DNA from: Amyloporia xantha
Lineage: Eukaryota > Basidiomycota > Agaricomycetes > Polyporales > Adustoporiaceae
Reading direction: 5' to 3'
DNA length: 64,000 nt
Assembly (NCBI GenBank): GCA_036971615.1
Contig: JAYKKR010000006.1
Location: 806,001-870,000, forward strand
Below, one piece after another: positions 1 to 10,608 of this stretch (positions are counted from its first letter, which is position 1; the number at the start of each line of letters is the position of its first letter). Made by a program: the position numbers and the translations under genes. Under the pieces are notes generated by a model. The model ran no database searches. It was not told the DNA's origin and was given only the letters and a program-made list of their open reading frames with translations.

Positions 1-39
1 AGATCCAGCTCACCGTTTAACTGGGAATTTGTTGTGCAG

Positions 40-1415
40 TCCACGCCTCGCTTTCTTCCCCCTGAACTTTGGGACCAGATTGTGTTCTACTTACGATATG
101 ACCTGGATGCGCTGCTAGCCTACCGTGAGGCCTACTCTGGACGCGGATGGTACGAGAGAGGTAGCAAGTACGTGCCCCCAGAATACGGACAAGGGATTGT
201 TACTTTTTCGAATCGAAAGCAGATGGCGCGGATAGGGATGATGAAAAGCAGTTGGGGAGGACCATGGGCGGTAAGTATCACGGGCAGCAAGCGTGATAAC
301 GAGAGGAGACCGATTCCACACCTGGGCACATTTGCAGTGATGCTAGGCGGAAGGTGGACACAGACGGAAGGTCTTTACATCGAGCGTGCAGAATGGCGAG
401 CGGGGGACATGCCGCCGGACCTCTTCCGCAATCTGTCCACCTTCACCGGGATCACGGACCTCGAACTTCATGACGTCACGTTTCCTTCTATTGCTACATT
501 CGGCCGGTTGGTCTGCGCCCTCCCCGACCTTACGTGGCTCGTATGCGACGGGGTGCGCTTTGTGACGCATCATTTCAATCCCGGTGCATTTTTACGACGC
601 GCTGGCTCTCGGAGGCTCTGGGAGATCACCCTCCGTGACTTGGACAGTACTTCTGGAGACGGCATCACAGACTTCTTCCTGTCTATGGACATCTCTTTCA
701 GGTCGATATACTTGGGCAAGCCATCCCCCACGATTGCTCTACCTTTGCGACCCACAACTTCTGGAAATCTGCAGCGTTTCATCTGGACTGCCGGCGCTTC
801 GCTTGAACGTTTGTACTTGGATTTGGTCCCTGGCGGTGAGCCACTATGACTACTTGCTCAATCCTCAGAGCTGACTCGTTGATGTTTCCAGAGTATCCCA
901 TTGATATCTCCAACAATACACAGCTCCGCTTTTTGCGCCTCGTTCTCGATATCAACAATGTGGATTCCGACACTGGCTGTATTGTTCAGTTCGCCTCTCA
1001 AATCAAGTCCAATGTTAAGTGCATATGCTCCGTAGAATTTGTCTTAAGCCCCCCGACTCTGAGGTCCACAGACTATGAGGAGATCAAATCAATCCTGACA
1101 AGGCTGTGCCATGGCTTTTGCTCTCAACTTGACCAGATCTTGATCCCACGTGGATTGGACAACCTGCGGCAGTTTTCTTTCATTCTCTCTCTCCGGGAGA
1201 AACCGGGGGTTGGAGTCAGGAAGCTATGGGATCAGTTAGTGCGATCACAGATGCCTACATTAAACAAAAGAGGTATCATAGGGTGCGTTTGTCTTCTGCG
1301 GTAGCTGCGTTGATTTGACTGATGACCTCGAACCTCACGATATACAGGACCCATATTTGGCATCCACATCGCTAGTAAGGCTGCAAATAACATCAGGAAA
1401 AACCCCCCGGGGTAA
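40..1415 (+). CDS. F-box/LRR-like hypothetical protein, 5' truncated by window edge
   Basis: The first bases end in a good acceptor (ttgtgcag at 32-39), so coding begins at 40 and at least one upstream exon is outside the window. The exon opens with LPPELWDQIVFYL, which resembles the LP-E-L--I--YL start of F-box-like domains in the large agaricomycete families, although no full F-box can be proven here. The rest (about residues 100-270) has alternating hydrophobic leucine-rich spacing such as ITDLELHDVTF, like a degenerate LRR. I place introns at about 835-891 (gtgagc...ttccag) and 1282-1347 (gtgcgt...atacag), giving a stop at 1413-1415; reading through the second intron instead ends at 1304. 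The likely role in this family is substrate recognition in SCF ubiquitin ligases, but that is inference from family resemblance. No frame damage is visible. Confidence 0.6.
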
Positions 1416-1578
1416 TTTAACAGAATGACGCTGACATTACTCACAAAGCTTGTAATCAGCAGCATCCGCCAGAATGTCACGCCATTCTGCAACATTACGT
1501 CGGAATAGGATAATGATTGGAGTTCACGTCTCTCCATACAATTATTATGCAAAATTTTGGTCTACTAGTAATTATTAT

Positions 1579-4500
1579 TCAAAATACATTGAAGTAAGTA
1601 TGCATGTCCTTGTATGGGTTAAGATAGAATACAGGGCATTCCTCGAGAACGTTCTCACTTGTCCAAGTAACGGGTACGCTGCTTCCCCATTTAGGAATCA
1701 AGTGAACACTCCGTTGAATGAGAGGTAACGGAACCACAGATGCAAGCCTTACCCCGTCTGTGAGTGAACGTCGTATCTTGTACATCTTCAGATTTGCTTC
1801 GGGAGATGGCGTGAATCTTGAAAACCATTCTATATAAACAAGGTGTTTTGGAGGGCGATGGTCTGCGGGGAATAGTGCCTCTAATGCACGTTCCGGAAGA
1901 GAGAAGACTACTCGGATCTGACCAACACGCATATCTGATATTCACATGTAAGTCAGACTATTTATAATCTAGGTTAATCATGAACGCAGCATACCTTTTA
2001 AGGCCGCTCTATGCCTAGTATTATTGTCGTTTGGAATGTTCCTCACATGTACTAAGGCAGTATCAAACCGGGCAGGAACGATCACTTGATTATCTTCATC
2101 TGTGGTGCGAGGATGGACATGGATCGCATCGAGAGTCTCTTTGCCGTGAGTGTCGTTACTCCAGAATTTGATCTTGTGATACACAGGGAGCGTACGGAAA
2201 GGCATTCGCACATCCACAGCGCGCTCTTCAATCTGTCGGGAAGACCAGGTAGGGTTGTTGTATTGGACGATAAAACGTGAGAGGGCAGCCACAAAGTGTG
2301 TTGCGCCATAATGTGAGCCTGATGTAATATCCTCAACGGATACAGCTTTCCGTGTTGGATGACGGGTCATCTTGTGATGCAGGACACAATCCATATCTGG
2401 CGGCTTCCAACGAAGCTCGGGCTGACCACCGACAGAGGTTCGCAGCTCGTCTTTCTGGTGTAGCCGCCATATTACGTAGTTGCTATGATGAAGAATCTTC
2501 TCGCGACGTTCAAGCCACTTTGTCATTTGCGGAAATTCGTCCTTGTGGTTAGTTGCACGGTAGGCATCCTTCGCAAAATCAATATGAAGTCGCTCGGTTG
2601 CTTCTGTGTTGTAATTATCTGTCGTCCCATAAAGCTTGATGCAGCGAAAGTAATGCATGAGAAAATGTAACTTTGGGATGTTGAAATTTGATCGGATCCC
2701 CAAGTCCACAAAAATGCTTTTATTAGCGTGAAATTCAGCAAGGCAAGCCGCGAGTGTTTCGAGAGTATCGTCAGTGTGTACTGGATATTGCGCAAGGTAT
2801 AGGAAATCAAGAAGTGCCCGTGTCGCTCGGTGGAGCTGCGCAGACGAGTAGCCGGCAGGTAGACGTACATCGATAATGATTCCCAATAGGAATCGGGCCA
2901 TCTGTTTATGTTCCGCGCCACTCACACGCGATAACGTTGTGATCCCTTTGCGGAATATGCGGATGCCATGATTTGGCGGGAGACGGCGGACACGAGCATC
3001 GATCTCAGCAGCCCCACAGACTGATGTGAGCCATGAGACAAGGTGCTTGAAAACGCCTTGATATAATTGATGCAAGACGTCGGGAGTGATGGATTGGAAT
3101 ATATTGACATAAGGCAGTCTTTCCCAGAATGGGTGTTGAATAGGCTTGATGTTAGCCTCGAGGCACGCCGCTGTGAATTCCGCTGAACCTAGAGATGCGA
3201 GAGCCTCCGAGACAATCCCTATGTCGCGAAGATCAGGGTATTCAGATGGAAAATCACCCAGTTCATTGTGAGAACAATCACAGACAGGACAGTCCCCTGT
3301 ATACGCTCCAGTAATGAGACACTGCTCGGGATAATCTCCAACATACGCGGCAAGAATGGGATGGCATCGGCGCGTGATGCCATCGCCACTCGTCATTTCC
3401 ACTCCGCTTATACCAGCCTTTTCGAGAGGCTCAACAAGTCGCGCCATGCATGAGTGAAATAAATTTGCGAGAGTACGTCGACGAGCTGCTTTATTTGTGA
3501 TATGGTCCAGGCGAGTTGTCGGCAAGTAGGCGAGAAGGATCTGGCCTTGTCGTGATGGCTTTCGGCGGATTTCCTTCGGGAGATTACCGATCGTGAGGTA
3601 GACCGGATACGCCGTCTTGTTGCGGAAGAGTGTGATCTGGGTTTTGTCAGAAGATAATATGATCGGAATGATTGTGGCGCCTGGATGTTCACGTTCAAGG
3701 ACATTCTACATGAACTTATGAATACTAAATCAGCGGAGTCATGTGAAATAAAGCTTGCCTGTGTACTCCACCACCATTTCCCCGTGTGCATATCATGATA
3801 GAGCCGGCGCGTCTTATTTGCATCGGCATAATGGCGTTCAGGCGCAACGCAAAGGTAACGCGCGTGCTCTGCATCCCCATACAAAGCACGTACGCACTCC
3901 AGGATGTCACGACAAAACATATCAAATGCTTCACCGGCCACATAGGCCTCCTGGTGCTTGAAAGCTGGCCGTCTACCTGGTATCTTGGCATCGATTATTT
4001 TGTTCAGCTCATTAGAACTCTTGTACGAAAGCCCCAGTGCGTCACGAACCTATCTTATCACATCAGAAATTAGATTGACAACGAGACACAATGAACAAGA
4101 TACTGACGCCGTCGATCGCGATCAACTCAGAAAACGCAGTTGATCCTGAACCCCGCAGCTTAGCCCATCGAGCAATCTCCCAGTCAAGACGCGATGCGAA
4201 GGGAGCCCATGGATTGGCGGTGCTGTCGTCAATCCTAGTGGAATATGATTGGTACGATGACTGCCTCGACGCTGCATTCGAGTTGATCGCAGCGCCGGCT
4301 TGACCACCATACTTATCGATGTGAACGGGAGAGCTGCGGAGCTCCTCATGCACAGCTGCTGAGGCAGCCTGAGTTTGCGCTGTACCAGATGCGGTCGGAG
4401 CGGCGTTAGGTGCGTCGGCACCCTCATCGACATCCATGTCTTCTCTTTCAGCTTCGATGTCTGTCTGTGGAAGACCATCAGGCTCCTCAAAAGGCCGCAC

Positions 4501-5055
4501 AAGCGGAGCTTCTTGTCGATGTGGTTCTAAAGCCGGCTGAAGAATGTCATGGCCGACTGCATCCTCGGAGTCGGATTCATCGTCGCTCGATTCATCCGCA
4601 TCCCGATCCATCCTCAATCCACCAATGTTAGGCTGGACATCTTCCCGTGCCAATCCCACGTCCTCAGCATGGAAGGGGAAGTCGTTCTCCTCATAATCAT
4701 TTCCGAAAAAGTCTCCTTCAAATGCTGCAGCATTGTCGGGCGGTGGCGGTGAAGCTGAAGGTATGTTTTCGTGGCTAGCATCAGGTGAGGAGTCATGCCG
4801 AGATGCCCGCTTGCGCTGAGTGCTATTTCTGCGAACAGGAGTGTGCAGCGTCTGCTCAACTTCTTCACGATGAGCGATACAGGCTGGCCGTGTACTCTTG
4901 CGCAAGTGCTGGATGAAATCGCCTTGGCGTTCGAATGAGGTGAGGCACCCTTTGCAGACGAAAGGTCGCGGTGGCGGCATATTGGAACGGGCTGATATAA
5001 TTTGAGAGCAGGGAGGAGCAGCAGCCAGAGGGATAGAATTTGAAGACAAGTTCAC
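1579..5055 (-). CDS. Plavaka-type (CACTA-like) DNA transposase
   Basis: Four minus-strand exons can be joined: about 5055-4085, 4058-3759, 3705-1978 and 1932-1579, giving roughly 1000 residues. The N terminus carries a C2H2-like finger (FVCKGCLTSFERQGDFIQHL, about residues 31-50), followed by a Ser/Asp/Glu-rich linker. The next exon has DMHTGKWWWSTQ. The long exon has the C-P-V-C region (TGDCPVCDCSHNELG), ITPDVLHQLYQGVFKHL and WLERREKI, all typical of fungal Plavaka transposases. The last exon (KHLVYIEWF... DMHTYFNVF) is the usual C terminus. Such proteins cut and paste their own element in the nucleus. No internal stop was seen once introns are removed, so the copy may be intact. The intron at 3706-3758 uses a GC donor. 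I could not find terminal inverted repeats in 1416-1578 or 5056-5345, so the element borders are undefined. Confidence 0.85.
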
Positions 5056-5345
5056 GTTGGTCGATAACTTGAATGGCGCGAATGGCTAGTGGAGTCAGTC
5101 TAACCCAGAAGGGGCACGGCCGGTCAAAACTGGAATGCCGACTCGGGAATTGTCCGGTGCGGCATTGCGAGTGCCACCTCACAGCTCGTCTTCCTTCTTG
5201 TTCTCCACTGACTCAGCTTTGCTCTCCGTCTCCCTGGCTTCTTGGTGCAGCCTCATACATTCATTTCCGACCTTGATAATTTTTTTTCGTATTTAGCCAT
5301 CAATCTGTCTATGATATCTCTCAGACTCACTGAACTGTCAGCCCT

Positions 5346-8151
5346 ATGACTCGAAGTAGCCGTGCAGGACGGCCCTCCAAAGCTGATGGACAATCGTCGG
5401 AGCCTGCAAATCCGACGAATGTATCAGACGATTCCCAAGGTGCGTTGGGTAGCCCTAGTCACAGGTTTTCGTACTTACTTGAAATATTACTAAGTGGTAG
5501 CCGCATCACAGCGTCCGTCGCGCGCTGCAAAAACTGCGTTAATGGCCAATCCGCGTAAGTTTCCAAGCCTTTTATTACTGCATCCATTTGACAAACCTGA
5601 GGACGCGTCTTGATTGAAACACTCCTAGCATGGGGTGAGCCGAAGCTAACACGGAGCCGTGCCGCTGGTATGTCTGTGTCTGCCTACGTGCGAAAATGAC
5701 TCAGTCGTGAACGACAGTACCAGCGAAAGGAAGTGGAGACGTACATACTGCTGTCGCTCAGCCAATGGACGGGGAAGCGAGGAAGATACGCAAACGCGCT
5801 GCGTCTGCTGCCACGGACCAAGTTGGTAAGTGTTACCCAATGCATTGGATCTCAGAAAATAGAGTTTATTCATTTCCACAGGTGGCGACTCACATGATGG
5901 TTATAATACTAGCCAATCGCCGCGTGCCTCGCTGCTTCCGCCAGAGAAAAAGAAGGCTAGGACAGCCACAGAGCCCGTCGTTCCCAGGCCAGCGAAGTCA
6001 TTATGTAAGTGTTTGACTTTAACTCTACTAGTCTATCTCATTGTCTACTCTATCGCGATTTGCGATGCTTGCAGCGCGAAAGTTTCCTGCTCCTCCCATT
6101 GATATCAATGCGCCCGACTCCGAGCCTGAGAATGGTGAGTAAAGCCACGCGTCGCTTACTATACCACCCTGATCATGATAACATCGACTATACCTAGAGG
6201 TACCCATCGCTCGGATCCCACCTCGACACAAGGTACTGTTCCATTTTAACTAATCCTTTGTAAATACACGAGGCATTTAGCTAACAATTACTCAGCGTCA
6301 GGTTGTCTCATCACCGCCCGCTGAACGGCAGCCTGAAGACACGTTTGATGACAGCGGTGAACTTGAAGAAGAGCGCGTACGAAAGGAGGAGCAAGATTCT
6401 GACGATGACGAGGTCGTCGAGGAGCGGCAGGCAGGTCTTACGAAAACACAGCTGTCTGACGAGGTAAGTTTGAGCCCGATGCAATGGACTTTCACACAGA
6501 TTCTAATGAGTCTGCCGTGAATATAATAGGTCGTTCTTTGGGACAACGCACAATGTGAGTAACCATCTATATTCGAATCTCAACAGGTGCAGAGATAAGC
6601 CTGATTCATGATTATACCTGTCAGCAACCGAAAATCTCGACGCGCGGCGCCATTCTCGGGCCTCGAGTGTATCTTCCAGTATCAGCAATATGCAACCTCC
6701 GACTACTGACGATGATGCGCTCGACTCTTCTACCGGAGGCGACGAGGAGAGCTTATACGAAGCACGGAGACATCTCGGCAAGCAGCCGCAGCGGTCTATG
6801 TATCGCAAACAACAGACAGAAGGCCATGCTAATCAGATCAGTTACTCGGACTCTGAGTCGGACCATAAACCGTTGTTGGTGGTGCGTTCATCCATTCTCC
6901 TGTTTTCTCTGTGCCAATTCTTGCTAAACGCTCGGGCTTCCTGGTAGAAACAGAAACAGAGCGCTCGAGCAAGGAAATTAGAACAAGAGGTAAACATAAT
7001 GGCCCTAGATACACGAGTTCACAGTTTAAAATTCTTACGTACCTAGCTTCCTCAGGTTCGCGATGCCCGTCCGAAGCCGGGCCGAGGAACGCAGCACGTC
7101 GCCAACTCAAAACAAGCAAGTATCAAGCACGAACAGAGCTCCTCGGTTCTGCCCAAGGAAGAGCCTGAGGATGTTGAGCTCAATGAAGACGCTCGTCCGT
7201 GGAAGAAACGCACAAACATCGTGTTGACCATCGTGCGCAAGAAGGCAGAGGTTCAACTGAAGCCTCAAGGCCCCGAGATTACAGCGGTCATGCATCGCAG
7301 CTTCGAGATCGGACAACTGATGATTGCGTTCGGGCGAGATATTGATTCAAAGCTGACGGCCTCCGAGGTGGCCACAATGGTTACACCTATGGCACCTGGG
7401 GTAAACGGTCTCGACCGTATCGCACATGATGCACTCATTGCCGCTGCCGAGGAACAAGGGTTTGACGGTGAATTTGATATTGCTCACCGATTGGAGGAAG
7501 GATCATTCAAGAGATACATTGAGCCGTTGAGGGCCTATGTATGTCTTCTGCTATATTCCTTGTCATCCGAAGGCTAACTTACGATATGAGAACAGACAAC
7601 ACATCGTCTGACATTATATCGCTCTGCAATCAAGCGTGGGGCCAAAGCAGCGATACCCGGCACTCTGAATCTTTCGCACAACTCCCTAAGCCATAATACT
7701 GGCTTACTGGAAACAACTAGTTATATCTATCCGTGGTCAGAGGCTGTGCGTTCCGCTGGTTATATTTCTGCTATCTTTCACTGACCCGTTGTTGACTTAC
7801 ATGCTATCCAGAAGGGCTATGATCGAACAAAGCCTTTTCGTCATGACGTTGTGGCGCAGGCCGTTCGTGCCGGTTTCTTCACAGCAGAACAGTACGCTAG
7901 TGTCGGTCTTCAGCATCCCACCAAGTATAAGTCAAGCAATACTGCAGCGGCTGGTGAGCTCGAGGTTCCGCCCAGCATGGTAGTGCTAGCCTGTACCGCG
8001 GTTGGTTTCCTCTCGTCACTGATTTCAATTTGATTGACATATCTTGATTCCAAGGTCGAAGCAGTGATCCAGGACCACAACCTCAGTCTCACAAAGCCGA
8101 GCGACTTCGCTGGTGCCGCCTTCGAAAGCACGTACAAGGCACACTTCCTAC
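5346..8151 (+). pseudogene. DUF6532 gene, 5' part, interrupted by retrotransposon
   Basis: A multi-exon plus-strand gene starts at ATG 5346 (MTRSSRAGRPSKADGQ). Its long, charged and Ser-rich N-terminal region (about 5.3-7.1 kb) is split by several short introns whose borders I cannot fix. The conserved domain begins near 7200 (WKKRTNIVLTIVRKKAEVQL) and continues through exons with HRLTLYRSAIKRGAKAAIP (7600-7660), YDRTKPFRHDVVAQAVRAGF (7815-7880) and VVLACTA...VEAVIQDHNLSL (7980-8090). This is the DUF6532 pattern common in agaricomycetes; its biochemical function is unknown to me. The last codons before the break are Y-K-A-H-F-L at 8131-8150, and the copia LTR begins at 8152. The 5' exon structure is the least certain part; two genes instead of one upstream of 6.6 kb is possible. 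Confidence 0.7.
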
Positions 8152-8455
8152 TGTTGAGCGCAGACTATAGAGGAGAGGAGGCTAATCCGTCTTGTATTCT
8201 AGTGGGCTGTAAGGCCCTGCTTATATACATGCATGAAAGGCTCCTTAGTAATCGTATCCAGAAACCTATAGAATATCTGAGTAAGATATGAAGTCATAAT
8301 GAAATCATAGTGGAGATTTCTTAGTAAGAAAGTGGAGCCTATGAAGTAAGACAAGAGCATACTATGGAACGTCATAGAACATCATAGAAATGAGTAAGTA
8401 CTGACTACCAAGTATGGAAGTGCGACTACTATAGTTGGAAACTGATCGTTCAACA
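8152..8455 (-). repeat. Copia 3' LTR (left copy)
   Basis: This 304-bp terminal repeat matches 14885-15188 base for base by eye. It starts TGTTGAGCGC and ends TCGTTCAACA, giving a 6-bp TGTTGA/TCAACA inverted end. The outer side touches the target duplication CCTAC (8147-8151). It is the downstream LTR because the element is read on the minus strand. Confidence 0.95.
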
Positions 8456-8465
8456 CTCCCACTCA
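8456..8465 (-). promoter_or_regulatory. Polypurine tract
   Basis: On the minus strand the ten bases TGAGTGGGAG directly abut the 3' LTR. A purine-rich run at this place primes plus-strand DNA synthesis in LTR retrotransposons. Confidence 0.7.
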
Positions 8466-8481
8466 ACTAGATAGTCGCTAA

Positions 8482-10608
8482 CTACTCTAGTCCAAGACTA
8501 TGTACAAATTTCTCATGAATAGAGAAAGATAAATTCTTAGTAAGGATATCGGCCCTTTGCTCAGCAGTAGGTACAAAGAAAAGATCGACATGACCGTTTT
8601 CAATGAACTCTCTGCAAAAGTGGTACCGAATATCAATGTGTTTGGTTCTTCTGTCATGAGCTGGATTAACCGCAAGAAAAATGCTACCATTATTATCAAT
8701 GCATAAAGGTGTGGCATTTTGCGGCTTAAAACCAATCTCAGACTGAAGAGTCCGAAGCCAGGCTAATTGTCGACAAGAGTCGGACAACGCCATGTACTCT
8801 GCTTCTGTAGAAGACAGAGCAACAGTCTTTTGTCGCCACGAGACCCATGAAATAGCAGCATCTGCCATAAAGAAGACAAAGCCACTAGTTGAATGCCTAT
8901 CGTCCTTGTTCTCAGCCCAATCAGAGTCAGAATAACCTATAAGTCCAGATAATCCGCTGCCTTTGTAGCAAAGCCGAAGTGAACGTGAACCGTTCAAATA
9001 GCGAAGAATATATTGTGCGGCTTTATAATGTTGCATTGTAGGCTTAGCAGAATATTGGGAAAGGCGATTAACTGCATAGGCTATATCTGGGCGAGTGCCT
9101 AAGGCGATCCACAGAAGTGAACCAATGAGCTGTTGGTACTTTGAGCGAAGGGCGGCATCAACTTCATATGAAGGATCTGCTTTGACAAGATGTACGCCAA
9201 ATGGAAGGGGAGTTCGCGTGGGTGCTGCATCTAGCATTTGGAATCGCTCGAGTGTCTCTTCAATGTATTTAGACTGATCAAGCCAAATGTTTCTGGATGA
9301 TCTATCTCGAGTAATCCGCATGCCTAGAAAAGATTCTACAGGCCCAAGATCACGAACATTAAATCGCTTCTGAAGACAACCTTTAAGCCATGCAATCTGA
9401 CGCTGATCGGATCCAATTGGCAATAGATCGTCAACATATACGACAAGTATTAAATCCCCCCCATGATGACGATACACATAAATACCCGCATCAGAATATG
9501 TACGTGTGAACCCTAATTCCAACAACGCATTGTGGAGTTTTTTATTCCACTGTCTGCCAGCCTGTTTAAGACCATAAATAGCCTTCAAAAGACGACAAAC
9601 TTTGTGTTCCTGACCAGGGACTTTAAAGCCTTCTGGTTGCTCCATATATATCTCCTCGTCTAATTCGCCATATAAGAATGCTGTCTTTACATCCATAGCC
9701 TCTACCTCCCAATCATTAAGAGCAGCATGGGCGAGTAAGAATCTTATAGATTCAAAACGAGCGACAGGGGAGAATATTTCATCATAATCGATGCCTTTGA
9801 CCTGTTTAAAGCCTTTGGCTACAAGCCGAGCTTTATATCTACCACCAGGTTTAATAGTGTAAACCCAACGACAAGGTACTGCCTTACGTCCAGGAGGTAA
9901 ATCAACTAACTCCCATGTACCATTCTCCATTTGAGAGTCTATCTCTTCCTGCATAGCGGCCTCCCACTGAGTCCGATCAGGGCGAGAGATCGCTTCCTGA
10001 TAAGATTGTGGAAAAGGTCCGTACTGAGGATCGGCGTTGAGAATAAACTCTACTGGAAGATCTGAGATGAGATTCTCCATGACGTCAGGTAAACCACCTC
10101 CTTGGTCAATGTCACGCTGTATAGCTGCAGGGTGACGATCACCATACGCATTGTCAGGCCGTGGTGGAGGTCTACCAGCGGTTGACCGAGTAGAGCGTCT
10201 AGGTACAAATGGAGGAGGTTGTGGTACTGGAGGCTCATCTGGAGAAGGTGGACGAGGTGGAGGAGATGGGTTTCTAGGCGGTTCTGGTGGTGGTCCCGGA
10301 TGTGGAGGCAAGTCAGCATCCGGTTCAGGCCTATTAGCATCATCATCACCAAGCGGCAGGGCCGGCTGTGGTGCTGGAGCTACAGGAACGGGCGGCTCAT
10401 GCGGTTGTTGGGCAGCGGGAATAGGATTCGCACTTTTGTTCGGAAAGGATCTCTCATTGAATACCGCATCACGCGATGAGACAATGGAGCGGCTATCTTT
10501 ATCCCAGAATCTATACCCCTTTGATCCAGGTTCATAGCCGACGAACACCATAGGTTTAGCTCGAGCCGTGAGCTTATCCTGGCGTCGCTCCTTCTGGAAC
10601 ATGTACAT
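8482..10608 (-). CDS. Copia pol, reverse transcriptase-RNase H part
   Basis: This frame encodes about 700 residues: a short piece of the integrase C-terminal region (FVGYEPGSKGYRFWD, about residues 23-37), a Pro-rich linker (about 75-155), then the copia reverse transcriptase (ALNDWEVEAMDVKTAFLYGE; catalytic YVDDLL near residue 390) and RNase H (YSDSDWAENKDDRHSTSGF near 558, ALSSTEAEYMALSD near 600). The likely product makes element cDNA in the cytoplasm. It overlaps the gag-integrase frame at 10574-10608 in another frame. The alignment YVHVP / KERRQDKL across the overlap needs a single-base change, so the natural protein would be one gag-pol polyprotein; the apparent ATG at 10608 is probably not a true start. 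Confidence 0.9.
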   Translation of the reverse strand: MYMFQKERRQDKLTARAKPMVFVGYEPGSKGYRFWDKDSRSIVSSRDAVFNERSFPNKSANPIPAAQQPHEPPVPVAPAPQPALPLGDDDANRPEPDADLPPHPGPPPEPPRNPSPPPRPPSPDEPPVPQPPPFVPRRSTRSTAGRPPPRPDNAYGDRHPAAIQRDIDQGGGLPDVMENLISDLPVEFILNADPQYGPFPQSYQEAISRPDRTQWEAAMQEEIDSQMENGTWELVDLPPGRKAVPCRWVYTIKPGGRYKARLVAKGFKQVKGIDYDEIFSPVARFESIRFLLAHAALNDWEVEAMDVKTAFLYGELDEEIYMEQPEGFKVPGQEHKVCRLLKAIYGLKQAGRQWNKKLHNALLELGFTRTYSDAGIYVYRHHGGDLILVVYVDDLLPIGSDQRQIAWLKGCLQKRFNVRDLGPVESFLGMRITRDRSSRNIWLDQSKYIEETLERFQMLDAAPTRTPLPFGVHLVKADPSYEVDAALRSKYQQLIGSLLWIALGTRPDIAYAVNRLSQYSAKPTMQHYKAAQYILRYLNGSRSLRLCYKGSGLSGLIGYSDSDWAENKDDRHSTSGFVFFMADAAISWVSWRQKTVALSSTEAEYMALSDSCRQLAWLRTLQSEIGFKPQNATPLCIDNNGSIFLAVNPAHDRRTKHIDIRYHFCREFIENGHVDLFFVPTAEQRADILTKNLSFSIHEKFVHSLGLE

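Noticed and set aside
1416..5345. Terminal inverted repeats for the Plavaka transposon
   Set aside because: I compared both flanks and found no convincing inverted ends or target duplication, so only the transposase is called.
10151..10537. Gly-rich plus-strand ORF of 128 codons
   Set aside because: It is the antisense of the Pro-rich linker in the copia pol frame and reflects composition only.
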